Source of the DNA: CAZYXO01 sp964651315
GTDB taxonomy: Bacteria; Bacillota_I; Bacilli_A; RF39; UBA660
NCBI GenBank assembly: GCA_964651315.1
Contig: CAZYXO010000005.1
Span: 1 to 28,431, forward strand
Length of the DNA stretch: 28,431 nucleotides
Direction of reading: 5' to 3'
Part shown: piece after piece, positions 1-6,482 of the stretch
How positions within the stretch are numbered: the stretch's first letter is position 1
Layout of the letters: each line of letters starts with the position of its first letter
The notes under the pieces: model-generated
The model's input: the letters and a program-made list of their open reading frames with translations, nothing else
Told to the model about the DNA's origin: nothing
Databases searched by the model: none
Position numbers and translations under genes: made by a program

Positions 1-299
1 AAGGATTTACATACATTAAAAATGAATACAAAATAAAACTAGGAGATAGATATAACTATATAGATTTATTATTGTTTAACTATATTTATAATTGTTTCGT
101 AGTAGTAGAATTAAAAGTAACTGAATTAAAAGTAGAACACTATGGTCAAATAAAAAAATATATGAATTACATTGATAAAAATATAAAAACAATATATCAA
201 GAGAATACTATTGGAATAATCATAGTAAAAAAAGATAACGAATTTATCATGGAATATTGTAGCGACAATAGAATTTATCGAACAATTTTTAATTTATAA
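1..299 (+). CDS. DUF1016/YhcG-type PDDEXK nuclease, C-terminal fragment (5' end outside window)
   Basis: The open frame runs in from the left edge (first full codon at position 3) and ends at TAA 297-299, so this is the last ~98 residues of a longer gene and the ATG at 72 is internal. Visible are GDRYNYIDLLLF, then VVVELKVTELKVEHYGQIKKYMNYI. This is the D...E-x-K core of the DUF1016/YhcG C-terminal nuclease domain, in which an Asp is followed by hxVELK and then GQhxxYhxxI. Family knowledge: these proteins are putative PD-(D/E)XK nucleases, often found in accessory regions near restriction or mobile genes. The substrate cannot be read from this fragment. The family call is fairly secure, the function is not. 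It converges on the minus-strand XRE gene. Confidence 0.75.
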   Translation, partial: GFTYIKNEYKIKLGDRYNYIDLLLFNYIYNCFVVVELKVTELKVEHYGQIKKYMNYIDKNIKTIYQENTIGIIIVKKDNEFIMEYCSDNRIYRTIFNL

Positions 300-301
300 A
301 A

Positions 302-325
302 AAAACAATAATTAACTATTGTTTT
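302..325. terminator. Bidirectional AT-rich hairpin between convergent genes
   Basis: A perfect 9-bp inverted repeat (AAAACAATA at 302-310 and TATTGTTTT at 317-325) with a 6-base loop lies directly after the nuclease stop and overlaps the stop of the minus-strand XRE gene. Both sides have short T runs in the direction of exit. The stem is AT-only apart from one pair, so termination may be weak. Confidence 0.5.
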
Positions 326-518
326 CCTCATCATAAAATAATTCATCAGGTTTCATATTAAATATTTTTGCAATTTTAACAGCAATGTGATAATAAAGTC
401 GTCTTTCTTTATTTTCAATTTGCCAGTAATAAGCTTGAGACACACCAATGAAATCAGCCATATTTCTGGTCGATAAATCTTTTTCTATTCTTAATTTTTG
501 TAATTTTTCATATTTCAT
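312..518 (-). CDS. Small XRE-family helix-turn-helix regulator
   Basis: This 68-residue protein is little more than one Cro/C1-type HTH domain. The order is LQKLRIEKDLSTRNMADFIG (helices 1-2), VSQAYYWQIENKERR (recognition helix and following turn), then AVKIAKIFNMKPDELF, the usual end of an XRE domain. There is no effector domain. It is divergent from the XRE gene at 699, with a shared 180-bp control region. A good promoter (TTGACT, 18 bp, TATGAT with an upstream TG) lies at 536-565 on the minus strand and would give a very short leader. The inverted repeat described at 555-624 overlaps its -35 box, so self-repression or repression by the neighbour is plausible (inference). Confidence 0.8.
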   Translation of the reverse strand: MKYEKLQKLRIEKDLSTRNMADFIGVSQAYYWQIENKERRLYYHIAVKIAKIFNMKPDELFYDEENNS

Positions 519-535
519 TCTTCATCACTATTTAA

Positions 536-565
536 ATCATAACAAAGAAATTATAGTAAAGTCAA
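536..565 (-). promoter_or_regulatory. Promoter of the minus-strand XRE gene
   Basis: Read on the minus strand: TTGACT (560-565), 18-bp spacer, TATGAT (536-541), preceded by TGT as in an extended -10. The expected start is about 10 bp upstream of the ATG at 518. Confidence 0.5.
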
Positions 566-624
566 TGGAAAATTTTACCAACAGACAACTGATAGTTATA
601 ACTAGACTTTCGGTAAACTTTACT
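555..624. promoter_or_regulatory. Candidate operator sites between the two divergent XRE genes
   Basis: Two inverted 8-mers, AGTAAAGT (555-562) and ACTTTACT (617-624), flank a perfect 12-bp palindrome, TAGTTATAACTA (593-604). The left 8-mer overlaps the -35 box of the minus-strand gene. This is the usual place for XRE operators, but which protein binds is not shown by the sequence. No convincing sigma-70 promoter was found for the plus-strand gene, only TATACT copies at 654 and 662 without good -35 boxes. Confidence 0.4.
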
Positions 625-698
625 GCTAGACAACATTACACAAAGTTGCCAAATATACTTGTATACTATCCTTAAAAAGAAAGAAGGCAGGCATTATT

Positions 699-1055
699 AT
701 GATAGTTGGTGAAAGATTAAGAAAATTACGTAAAGAAAGAGGTTTATCACAAACAGAACTAGGAAAATTTGTTGGTTTAGGAAAATCTGCAATTTGCTGT
801 TATGAAAAAGAAGTAAAAAGTCCATCTATTGAAACTTTAATTGAATTTACAGTTATGTTTCAAACAACTATGGATTACTTATGTGGTGTTGATAACATTG
901 GTAAAACAATTTGTGAAGAATCTGTATCTTATGTTCCAATAACAAAAGAAGAACTATATTTAATAAATGAACTTAAGAAAGATAAATTAGTATATAGTAT
1001 CTTATTTGATGATCCAAAACGTGGAGTAGCATTAATTAAGAAAAAGATAGGTTAA
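699..1055 (+). CDS. XRE-family helix-turn-helix regulator
   Basis: 118 residues. The N-terminal domain (about 3-66) is a clear Cro/C1 HTH: GERLRKLRKERGLSQTELG, KSAICCYEKEVKSPSIETL, then FQTTMDYLCG. The remaining ~50 residues (ending DDPKRGVALIKKKIG) match no domain I recognise and may mediate dimerisation. The start ATG at 699 has an AGAAGG site about 12 bases upstream. It is divergent from the smaller XRE gene and is followed by the deacetylase-like gene 38 bp downstream. The operator candidates at 555-624 suggest mutual or self regulation (inference). Confidence 0.85.
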   Translation: MIVGERLRKLRKERGLSQTELGKFVGLGKSAICCYEKEVKSPSIETLIEFTVMFQTTMDYLCGVDNIGKTICEESVSYVPITKEELYLINELKKDKLVYSILFDDPKRGVALIKKKIG

Positions 1056-1093
1056 AATAAATAAACTATTCATATAATTAAGTAGGTGATTAT

Positions 1094-1870
1094 ATGGGTA
1101 GTTTTTTTAAATGGTTTAGTTTAATTGCAATAATGTTATTTAGTTTTTATTATACGGAAAAAATTGCTCTATTAGTTCAGAAGGAAAATCCCTTAAGAAT
1201 AAAAATAGAAGAAATAAAAAGTAGTTATGAAGTAGAATCAGTAAACGCTATAATTGAAGACAAATATATCATACCAGGTTTAAATGGAGAACAAGTAAAT
1301 GTTGATAAAAGTTTTATTAATATGAAAAGTTTTGGTGATTTTAATAAATATTATTTAATATATGATAAAGTAAAACCAAGTGTATCATTAACAAATAATT
1401 TAGATAAAATAATAAAAAAAGGCAATAGCAAGAAAAAAGAAGTATCAATAATAATCGAAAATATAAGTGAACATAAAAGTTATTTCATCAATAATAATAT
1501 AAAAATAAACTTATTAGTGGATAATAGTAATGTTATCAACAATAGTTTTTTTGAACAAATAAATGTTGATAATGATAATTTTACTAAAGTAAATGATTAT
1601 TTAGATCGAAATAATATGAATAAAAAGATATGTATTTTAAATAATAAGAATTATGAAATATGTAAAGAAAATAAATATTATATTGTAGATGTTTCCTTAA
1701 GGTTAAATAATAGTAATATTATTGAAATAAAGAATAGTTTAGAAAACGGTTCTATTATATATATTGATAAAGATACAAATTTAGATTATATTAAATTATT
1801 ATTAAAATATATTAGTAATCAAGGATTAAGTGTAGCATTATTAAGTAATTTAATAAGTGAAAATCACTAA
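1094..1870 (+). CDS. Membrane-anchored polysaccharide-deacetylase-like protein, probably inactive
   Basis: 258 residues. An N-terminal hydrophobic segment (about 5-22) is probably an uncleaved anchor or signal. It is followed by IIPGLNGEQVNVDKSF, a short 'IPG.NG..V..DKS' module, with DKVKPSVSLTNNLDKII further on. As I remember, these motifs precede NodB-type polysaccharide deacetylase domains in some Firmicutes. The C-terminal half alternates strands and helices, as expected of a NodB fold (VSIIIENIS, IKINLLVDN, KYYIVDVSLRL, GSIIYIDKDT, LSVALLSNLI). It lacks the D-D pair and the H-x3-H zinc motif, so catalysis is doubtful. The RBS AGGTGAT lies just before the start. It is followed by a terminator at 1902. 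The family assignment is from memory of motifs and could be wrong. Confidence 0.5.
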   Translation: MGSFFKWFSLIAIMLFSFYYTEKIALLVQKENPLRIKIEEIKSSYEVESVNAIIEDKYIIPGLNGEQVNVDKSFINMKSFGDFNKYYLIYDKVKPSVSLTNNLDKIIKKGNSKKKEVSIIIENISEHKSYFINNNIKINLLVDNSNVINNSFFEQINVDNDNFTKVNDYLDRNNMNKKICILNNKNYEICKENKYYIVDVSLRLNNSNIIEIKNSLENGSIIYIDKDTNLDYIKLLLKYISNQGLSVALLSNLISENH

Positions 1871-1901
1871 AATATAACGAAAATATGCGTTTTTAAAGGA
1901 T

Positions 1902-1928
1902 AGAGAACGATAGTTCTTTCTTTTTTTC
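1902..1928 (+). terminator. Rho-independent terminator after the deacetylase-like gene
   Basis: A 7-bp stem (AGAGAAC 1902-1908 with GTTCTTT 1913-1919, one G-T pair), GATA loop, then a T-rich tract through 1928. Confidence 0.75.
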
Positions 1929-1936
1929 GTTTTTTT

Positions 1937-1945
1937 TGCTATAAT
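1937..1945 (+). promoter_or_regulatory. Extended -10 promoter of the ribonuclease J-like gene
   Basis: TGCTATAAT (TATAAT at 1940-1945) sits right after the upstream terminator. The -35 position falls in the terminator T tract (TTTCTT at 1917-1922, 17-bp spacer) and is poor. The expected start near 1952 makes a leader of about 35 bases. Confidence 0.6.
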
Positions 1946-1987
1946 CTAAATACCGAAAAAACTTTAAATATGAAAGAGATGATTATA

Positions 1988-3625
1988 ATGAGTAAAATAA
2001 AAATTTTTGGTTTGGGTGGACTTGATGAAAATGGCAAGAATAATTATGTAGTGGAAGTAAATAATGATTTATTTGTTTTTGACTGTGGACTTAAATATGC
2101 CTCAGGTAATTTATATGGAATAGATTATATAATTCCTGATTTTGATTATTTAGTGAAAAATAGAAAAAGAATAAAAGGTGTATTTATCACTCATGGACAT
2201 TATGAAAATATGGGAAGTGTTAGCGAACTTGTTGAGGCTATTCCAGAAATAAAGATATATGCAACAGAATTTACAAGATATTTATTAACTGAAGAAGAAG
2301 GAATACAAAAGGAAAATATAGTCGAAGTAGTACCTCATCATAAAATTGATTTTGGAGAAAATTCGATATTTCCAATTAGTGTTAGTCATTCTTCACCAGA
2401 TTCAGTTATGTATATTTTAAATACTAGTGATGGAGCAATATGCTATACAGGAGATTTTATCATTGATCCTACAATGAAGGGTGCTTATGATATGGATTTA
2501 GGACGTATTGCTTATGTAGGTAAACAAGGAGTTCTAGCAATGATGTGTGAATCGGTATTTTCAGAAAAACCTGGACATACGTCACCAAATCATCGTTTGA
2601 CTGATTTCTTTAAAAGTGTTATTCAAAATAATGAAAAGAGAATAATCTGTTTAGTCTTACCAACACATTTATACACAATTCAAGATATATTTAATGGTGC
2701 TCAAAATAGACATCGTAAAGTAATAACAATGGGTAAGAAATTACATAATATAGTTAATTATGCTAAAGAAAAGAATTATCTAAGTTTTGAAAATGACATT
2801 TTAGGAGATTTAACAAATATTGATGATGAAAATGCCATAATATTAATATCTGATGATAAAAAAACACCATATTCATCTATTAATAAAATATATAATGGAT
2901 ATGATAAATTTATTAAATTAAAAAATGATGATACAATAGTATTCTCAGAGCCTAGATATGATAGTAGTGAAAAGACACTTGTTAAGTTGGAAAATGATTT
3001 AGCAATGTTTGGTTGTAATATTGTAACGATTCCAAAAGATAAAAGTGTTTTACATCATGCATCTAGTGAAGACTTAATGTTAATGATGAAACTTATTAAT
3101 CCAAAATACTTTATTCCAGTAAAGGGTGAATATCGTTATATGGTAGGTAGTGCAAATTTAGCTAGTGAAATCGGAATACCAAAAGAAAATATATTATTAA
3201 AACAAAATGGAGATATTATTAGTATAGAAGATAAAGAATTAAAAGAAAATTTTGATAAGATAAAAATTAATAATGTATTTATTGATGGTAAAAGTAGTGA
3301 TGATGTTGGTGAATTAGTTATTAAAGACCGTGAATTATTAAGTGAAAATGGAATCGTACTTGTTAGTGCTACTATTAGTAAAAAAGATAAAATATTATTA
3401 GTAGGACCAGAAATAACTACAAGAGGATTTATTTATATTAAAGATTCTAAAGATATGATAATTGAAATTAAAAAGATATGTGAAAAGATTATTGAAAGAA
3501 ATATAAATCCAACATATGTTGATTATACAAAAATTAAAACGGAAATAAGAGAAGAATTGGGAAGATTCTTATATAATGAAACAGAATGTAAACCAATGAT
3601 AATTGCAGTCGTTCAAGAAGTTTAA
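1988..3625 (+). CDS. Ribonuclease J paralogue (J2-like) with degraded catalytic motif
   Basis: 545 residues, close to the usual ~555, with the metallo-beta-lactamase, beta-CASP and C-terminal domains of RNase J in order. Family landmarks: LGGLDENGKN near the start, FDCGLKYASG, GIDYIIPDFDYL, GVFITHGH (63-71), YTGDF (153-157), PVKGEYRYM (377-385) and ATISKKD in the C-terminal part. RNase J is a 5'-3' exo- and endonuclease for mRNA decay and rRNA maturation. Here the signature HxHxDH reads HGHYEN (69-74), and the late ligand in PVHGE is Lys (PVKGE). His134 and Asp156 remain. This resembles J2-type partners that are weak or inactive and assemble with J1. I chose the ATG at 1988, which has AAAGAG 9 bases upstream, over the in-frame ATG at 1970, which has no RBS. 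Confidence 0.85.
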   Translation: MSKIKIFGLGGLDENGKNNYVVEVNNDLFVFDCGLKYASGNLYGIDYIIPDFDYLVKNRKRIKGVFITHGHYENMGSVSELVEAIPEIKIYATEFTRYLLTEEEGIQKENIVEVVPHHKIDFGENSIFPISVSHSSPDSVMYILNTSDGAICYTGDFIIDPTMKGAYDMDLGRIAYVGKQGVLAMMCESVFSEKPGHTSPNHRLTDFFKSVIQNNEKRIICLVLPTHLYTIQDIFNGAQNRHRKVITMGKKLHNIVNYAKEKNYLSFENDILGDLTNIDDENAIILISDDKKTPYSSINKIYNGYDKFIKLKNDDTIVFSEPRYDSSEKTLVKLENDLAMFGCNIVTIPKDKSVLHHASSEDLMLMMKLINPKYFIPVKGEYRYMVGSANLASEIGIPKENILLKQNGDIISIEDKELKENFDKIKINNVFIDGKSSDDVGELVIKDRELLSENGIVLVSATISKKDKILLVGPEITTRGFIYIKDSKDMIIEIKKICEKIIERNINPTYVDYTKIKTEIREELGRFLYNETECKPMIIAVVQEV

Positions 3626-3642
3626 ACTTGAATGACTTTTTC
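3607..3642 (+). terminator. Terminator overlapping the end of the RNase J-like gene
   Basis: An 11-bp stem (3607-3617 with 3627-3637, one G-T pair) spans the stop codon and is followed by TTTTTC. The loop sequence is itself a palindrome, so the stem may extend further. Confidence 0.75.
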
Positions 3643-3675
3643 ATTTTACAAAATGTGCAAAATTATGCTGTTTTT
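3636..3675 (+). repeat. Left copy of a 40-bp direct repeat flanking the three-gene block
   Basis: This matches 8253-8292 at 37 of 40 positions (three A/G differences). Both copies begin in the T tract of a terminator and end upstream of a promoter whose extended -10 is TGTTAAAAT. Each contains the near-palindrome GCAAAATTATGC (3657-3668 here), with one mismatched central pair. Weaker similarity continues beyond the repeat (shared ATTTCATA and the -10 region), so the duplicated unit probably included the promoter. Confidence 0.8.
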
Positions 3676-3714
3676 CTTTGATTTCATAAAATTATAGATT
3701 TTTATTATTGAATG

Positions 3715-3723
3715 TGTTAAAAT
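3715..3723 (+). promoter_or_regulatory. Extended -10 promoter of the methyltransferase/ALDH-like/argS block
   Basis: TGTTAAAAT (-10 TAAAAT at 3718-3723) has the same extended -10 as the rpsJ promoter at 8326-8334. The -35 position (3695-3700, TAGATT) is poor. Because the -10 covers the ATG at 3722, that ATG cannot be the start of the downstream protein if this promoter is used. Confidence 0.45.
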
Positions 3724-3748
3724 GTTTGAAAAAGAAAGAGGCAAGATT

Positions 3749-4672
3749 ATGAACGAAAAAATTGAAAAAAAAGAATTTGAAAAATTGTTAGAAAAATATC
3801 CATTTTTAATTATTAGTGAAAATATTTCTGAATATCTTGATCCGAATTATTACAATGAAATATTGAAAGACTATATATTTAATGGGATAAGTGATTTAGA
3901 AATATTTAATAATTGGTTTACAGAGAATCTGAACAAAAATAAAAACCAAATAATTTTAGAATTGGGTTGTGGCTCTGGAAGGGTTACAGATGAAACTTTA
4001 AAAGTTATAAATGATAAATGTAAATTAGATTTATTGGATTTAAGTAATCAAATGCTTGATTATTGTAAAGAGAAGTATTTAAATAATAAAAATGTAAATT
4101 TTATTAAATCTGATACATTTAATTATTTAAAAAACACAGAAAAAAAGTATGACATAGTGTATTCCTTATGGAGTTATTCACATTCAATTCATCAGATTTT
4201 ACCAGATATGGGATATGATAAAGGTAAAGAGTACGTTGAAAATACGTTAAAAAAATTTATAGAAAAAAATTTAAATAGTAATGGGAAAATGTTTATTATC
4301 CATTTTGATTCTATGTCTGAAGAACAAAGTATATTAATACAAGAGTGGAAAAAATTGTATGAGATGTTTCAAACTACAAATGAACAAAGTCCTTCATTCA
4401 GAATCACAAAAAATGTATTAGAAGAATTACAAAAATCTAATTTAATTGAATATAAAATTGAACATTTAATAGGTGAACCAATAGTATATAAAAATATGAA
4501 TGAAGCATTAGAAGTTTTTTTGAATTTTCATATGGAATCAGAATTTAATCAACTAAAAATTTTACCAGAGGTTATTGACGAATTACAAAAATATTTCGCA
4601 AAATTTCTATGTAAAGATAATACTATTTCTATTAAACCTGGGTGTTTTCTAATTTCCATAAATAGAAAATGA
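3749..4672 (+). CDS. Class I SAM-dependent methyltransferase
   Basis: 307 residues from ATG 3749, which has AAAGAGG 7 bases upstream. An in-frame ATG at 3722 lies inside the probable -10. Rossmann motif I is IILELGCGSGR (68-78). The acidic end of strand 2 is LDLLDLSNQML (Asp97), NVNFIKSDTFNYL is the motif III region and YDIVYSLWSYSH the motif IV region. These bind S-adenosylmethionine. The substrate is unknown. The C-terminal ~120 residues form a helical extension. The stop is one base away from the GTG of the next gene, so the two are probably translationally coupled and work in one pathway with the ALDH-like/nucleotidyltransferase protein and argS. Leucine TTG codons seem more frequent than in the ribosomal genes, which would fit recent acquisition, but this was not fully counted. 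Confidence 0.85.
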   Translation: MNEKIEKKEFEKLLEKYPFLIISENISEYLDPNYYNEILKDYIFNGISDLEIFNNWFTENLNKNKNQIILELGCGSGRVTDETLKVINDKCKLDLLDLSNQMLDYCKEKYLNNKNVNFIKSDTFNYLKNTEKKYDIVYSLWSYSHSIHQILPDMGYDKGKEYVENTLKKFIEKNLNSNGKMFIIHFDSMSEEQSILIQEWKKLYEMFQTTNEQSPSFRITKNVLEELQKSNLIEYKIEHLIGEPIVYKNMNEALEVFLNFHMESEFNQLKILPEVIDELQKYFAKFLCKDNTISIKPGCFLISINRK

Positions 4673-4673
4673 T

Positions 4674-6482
4674 GTGTATCAAATGACGGAAAAAATTAAA
4701 TTGTTAGAAAATTCTATACTCGAAAATAAAATGAAAATAATAAAAATATTAGAAACTTATGAATCGTTTTCTGTTGCTAATGAAGAAATTGACTTATCAA
4801 TTAATGCATTGAGAAATTGTAAATATATTAAAGCAACAAATGCTAAATTGTCAGTTTTTTTGCCAATGAACTTACCATTTTTTTCTTTAGTTACATATGT
4901 TTTAATACCAAGTTGCAATTGTCAAAAAACTTATTATCGACCATCATCAATAACAGCAGAGTTATCGAAAAAAATATCTGATTGCTTGAGATTAGAAAAA
5001 TACAATGTATACATTGTTGAAGAAAGTAGAAACATTTTTCTTGAAAAATATGCACAAAAAAGTAATATTGTTATTTTTGTAGGTAGTTCTAAAACTAGCA
5101 AAACTATATTAAAATCTTTAAATAAAGATATCTTATTTTTAAATTTTGGAAATGGATTAAATTCTATAGTTGGATTTGAAGATGCAAATAGAAAACTATT
5201 AATAGACAAAATTATACGATCTATAACGTTTAATAACGGACAAGATTGCGGTAAACCATCACTAATTTTTTTAGATAAAAAAATATCTGATAACATAATA
5301 AAAAAAGTTTTAAAATGTTTAGGAAAACCAAAATTGTATATAACAAGAGATGAAGATTTAAATAATATAATTTTATTTATCCAAAAAAACAAAAAAAATA
5401 TGTTAAAAGATGTATATTTTAACATTTGCAAAAATGAAATTGAGCCAATAGTATTAAAACAGCCGATAGAGAATTTTATATTACAAAAAGAAGAATTGTA
5501 TGGACCTGTATTTAATTTTATTATTTTTAATGAAAAAAAAGAATTAATCAATTTTTTTAAACAGAGGGAAAATAAAGATAAAATTCTATATGTATCTAAA
5601 TTTGGAAATCAGTATTTTGATTTTTGTGATAATCTTGTATTAAAAAATAAAACGATTTTAGATATTGATAATGGATATATGGAATTTGGCAATTATAATA
5701 ATTACTCATCGTATTTAAGTTATAAAGGCATAAAAATAACAAAACCATTATTAGTTAATAGAGAAATTGAATATTTTTATAATAATAGTTTGTTTAGCAA
5801 TATTAATATAAAATCAAAAAATAATAAAAAAAATATTTTTATTACAATTCAAAGCATTTTAAAAAAAGAAATTCAAAGAATATTTAAGGGCAATTTAATT
5901 TATTCATTTATATTTGGATCGGCTGTTAAAAATAAAAAATATAAATATAATGATATAGATATTTTTATTTGTACCTATGAAAACAATAAAGAACAAATTA
6001 TAGAATTTAAAAATTTATATTATAATCTTCATTATAAGTATGGATTAAAACCTGATGTGAATTACCCAGGAGAAATAATAACTTTGGAAAACTTGCAAAT
6101 ATTATTATCAAAAGAGATAGTAATAAAAGATTTAAAAGTTAATTCTGAAATATTTGATTATATTTTTTATAATCAAATATTGAATGATCAAAAAGTTAAT
6201 CTATATGGTGAATTTTCTGATTTAAACATAAAAGAAGAAATCATTAATAATAATTGTAAAAAAATATGTGAAAATATCAATAATCAAATTGATTATAATA
6301 AAGTGAGAGAACGCATTTTTAATAAATCTTTATTTGCTTTATCAAATAATGATATTATGTTTTTCAGCAACTTTTTAGTCTATCCGAAAATTGACAATAA
6401 AGAAAATCTTAATATTTTAAAAAAAATCGATGATGGACTACTATTAATTTATGAATTAGGAGGGAATAATGAACTTAATTAG
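4674..6482 (+). CDS. Fusion: aldehyde-dehydrogenase-like domain plus nucleotidyltransferase domain
   Basis: 602 residues if the GTG at 4674 is used; ATG 4683 is equally possible, and neither has a clear RBS. Residues ~50-365 follow the ALDH superfamily in order: FLPMNLPFF (oxyanion Asn66), YYRPSS, FVGSSKTSKTIL (cofactor loop, ~135-146), FLNFGNG (155-161), FNNGQDC (nucleophile Cys192) and EELYGPVF (273-280). The general-base Glu of hydrolytic ALDHs (LELGG) is Asn157, as in CoA-acylating members, so it may reduce or transfer an activated acyl group. Residues ~395-520 hold an MNT-type nucleotidyltransferase core: FGSA (415-416) with D427-x-D429 and a third acidic residue at D461. All are intact, so nucleotidyl transfer is plausible. 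Cytoplasmic, no signal. It overlaps argS by 14 bases. The pathway is unknown; a small-molecule or aminoacyl-tRNA-linked product is my inference. Confidence 0.7.
   Translation: MYQMTEKIKLLENSILENKMKIIKILETYESFSVANEEIDLSINALRNCKYIKATNAKLSVFLPMNLPFFSLVTYVLIPSCNCQKTYYRPSSITAELSKKISDCLRLEKYNVYIVEESRNIFLEKYAQKSNIVIFVGSSKTSKTILKSLNKDILFLNFGNGLNSIVGFEDANRKLLIDKIIRSITFNNGQDCGKPSLIFLDKKISDNIIKKVLKCLGKPKLYITRDEDLNNIILFIQKNKKNMLKDVYFNICKNEIEPIVLKQPIENFILQKEELYGPVFNFIIFNEKKELINFFKQRENKDKILYVSKFGNQYFDFCDNLVLKNKTILDIDNGYMEFGNYNNYSSYLSYKGIKITKPLLVNREIEYFYNNSLFSNINIKSKNNKKNIFITIQSILKKEIQRIFKGNLIYSFIFGSAVKNKKYKYNDIDIFICTYENNKEQIIEFKNLYYNLHYKYGLKPDVNYPGEIITLENLQILLSKEIVIKDLKVNSEIFDYIFYNQILNDQKVNLYGEFSDLNIKEEIINNNCKKICENINNQIDYNKVRERIFNKSLFALSNNDIMFFSNFLVYPKIDNKENLNILKKIDDGLLLIYELGGNNELN

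Noticed and set aside
448..675. A 75-codon plus-strand open frame across the XRE promoter region
   Set aside because: It begins antisense to the XRE gene and runs through the operator region; no RBS and no protein-like features.
3722..3748. ATG 3722 as the start of the methyltransferase
   Set aside because: It overlaps the probable -10 box and lacks an RBS; ATG 3749 has a good RBS.
4934..5551. A 205-codon open frame on the minus strand inside the ALDH-like gene
   Set aside because: It is very rich in Phe, Ile, Leu and Ser, as expected from the complement of AT-rich Lys/Asn codons, has no recognisable motif, and the plus strand carries a clear domain protein.
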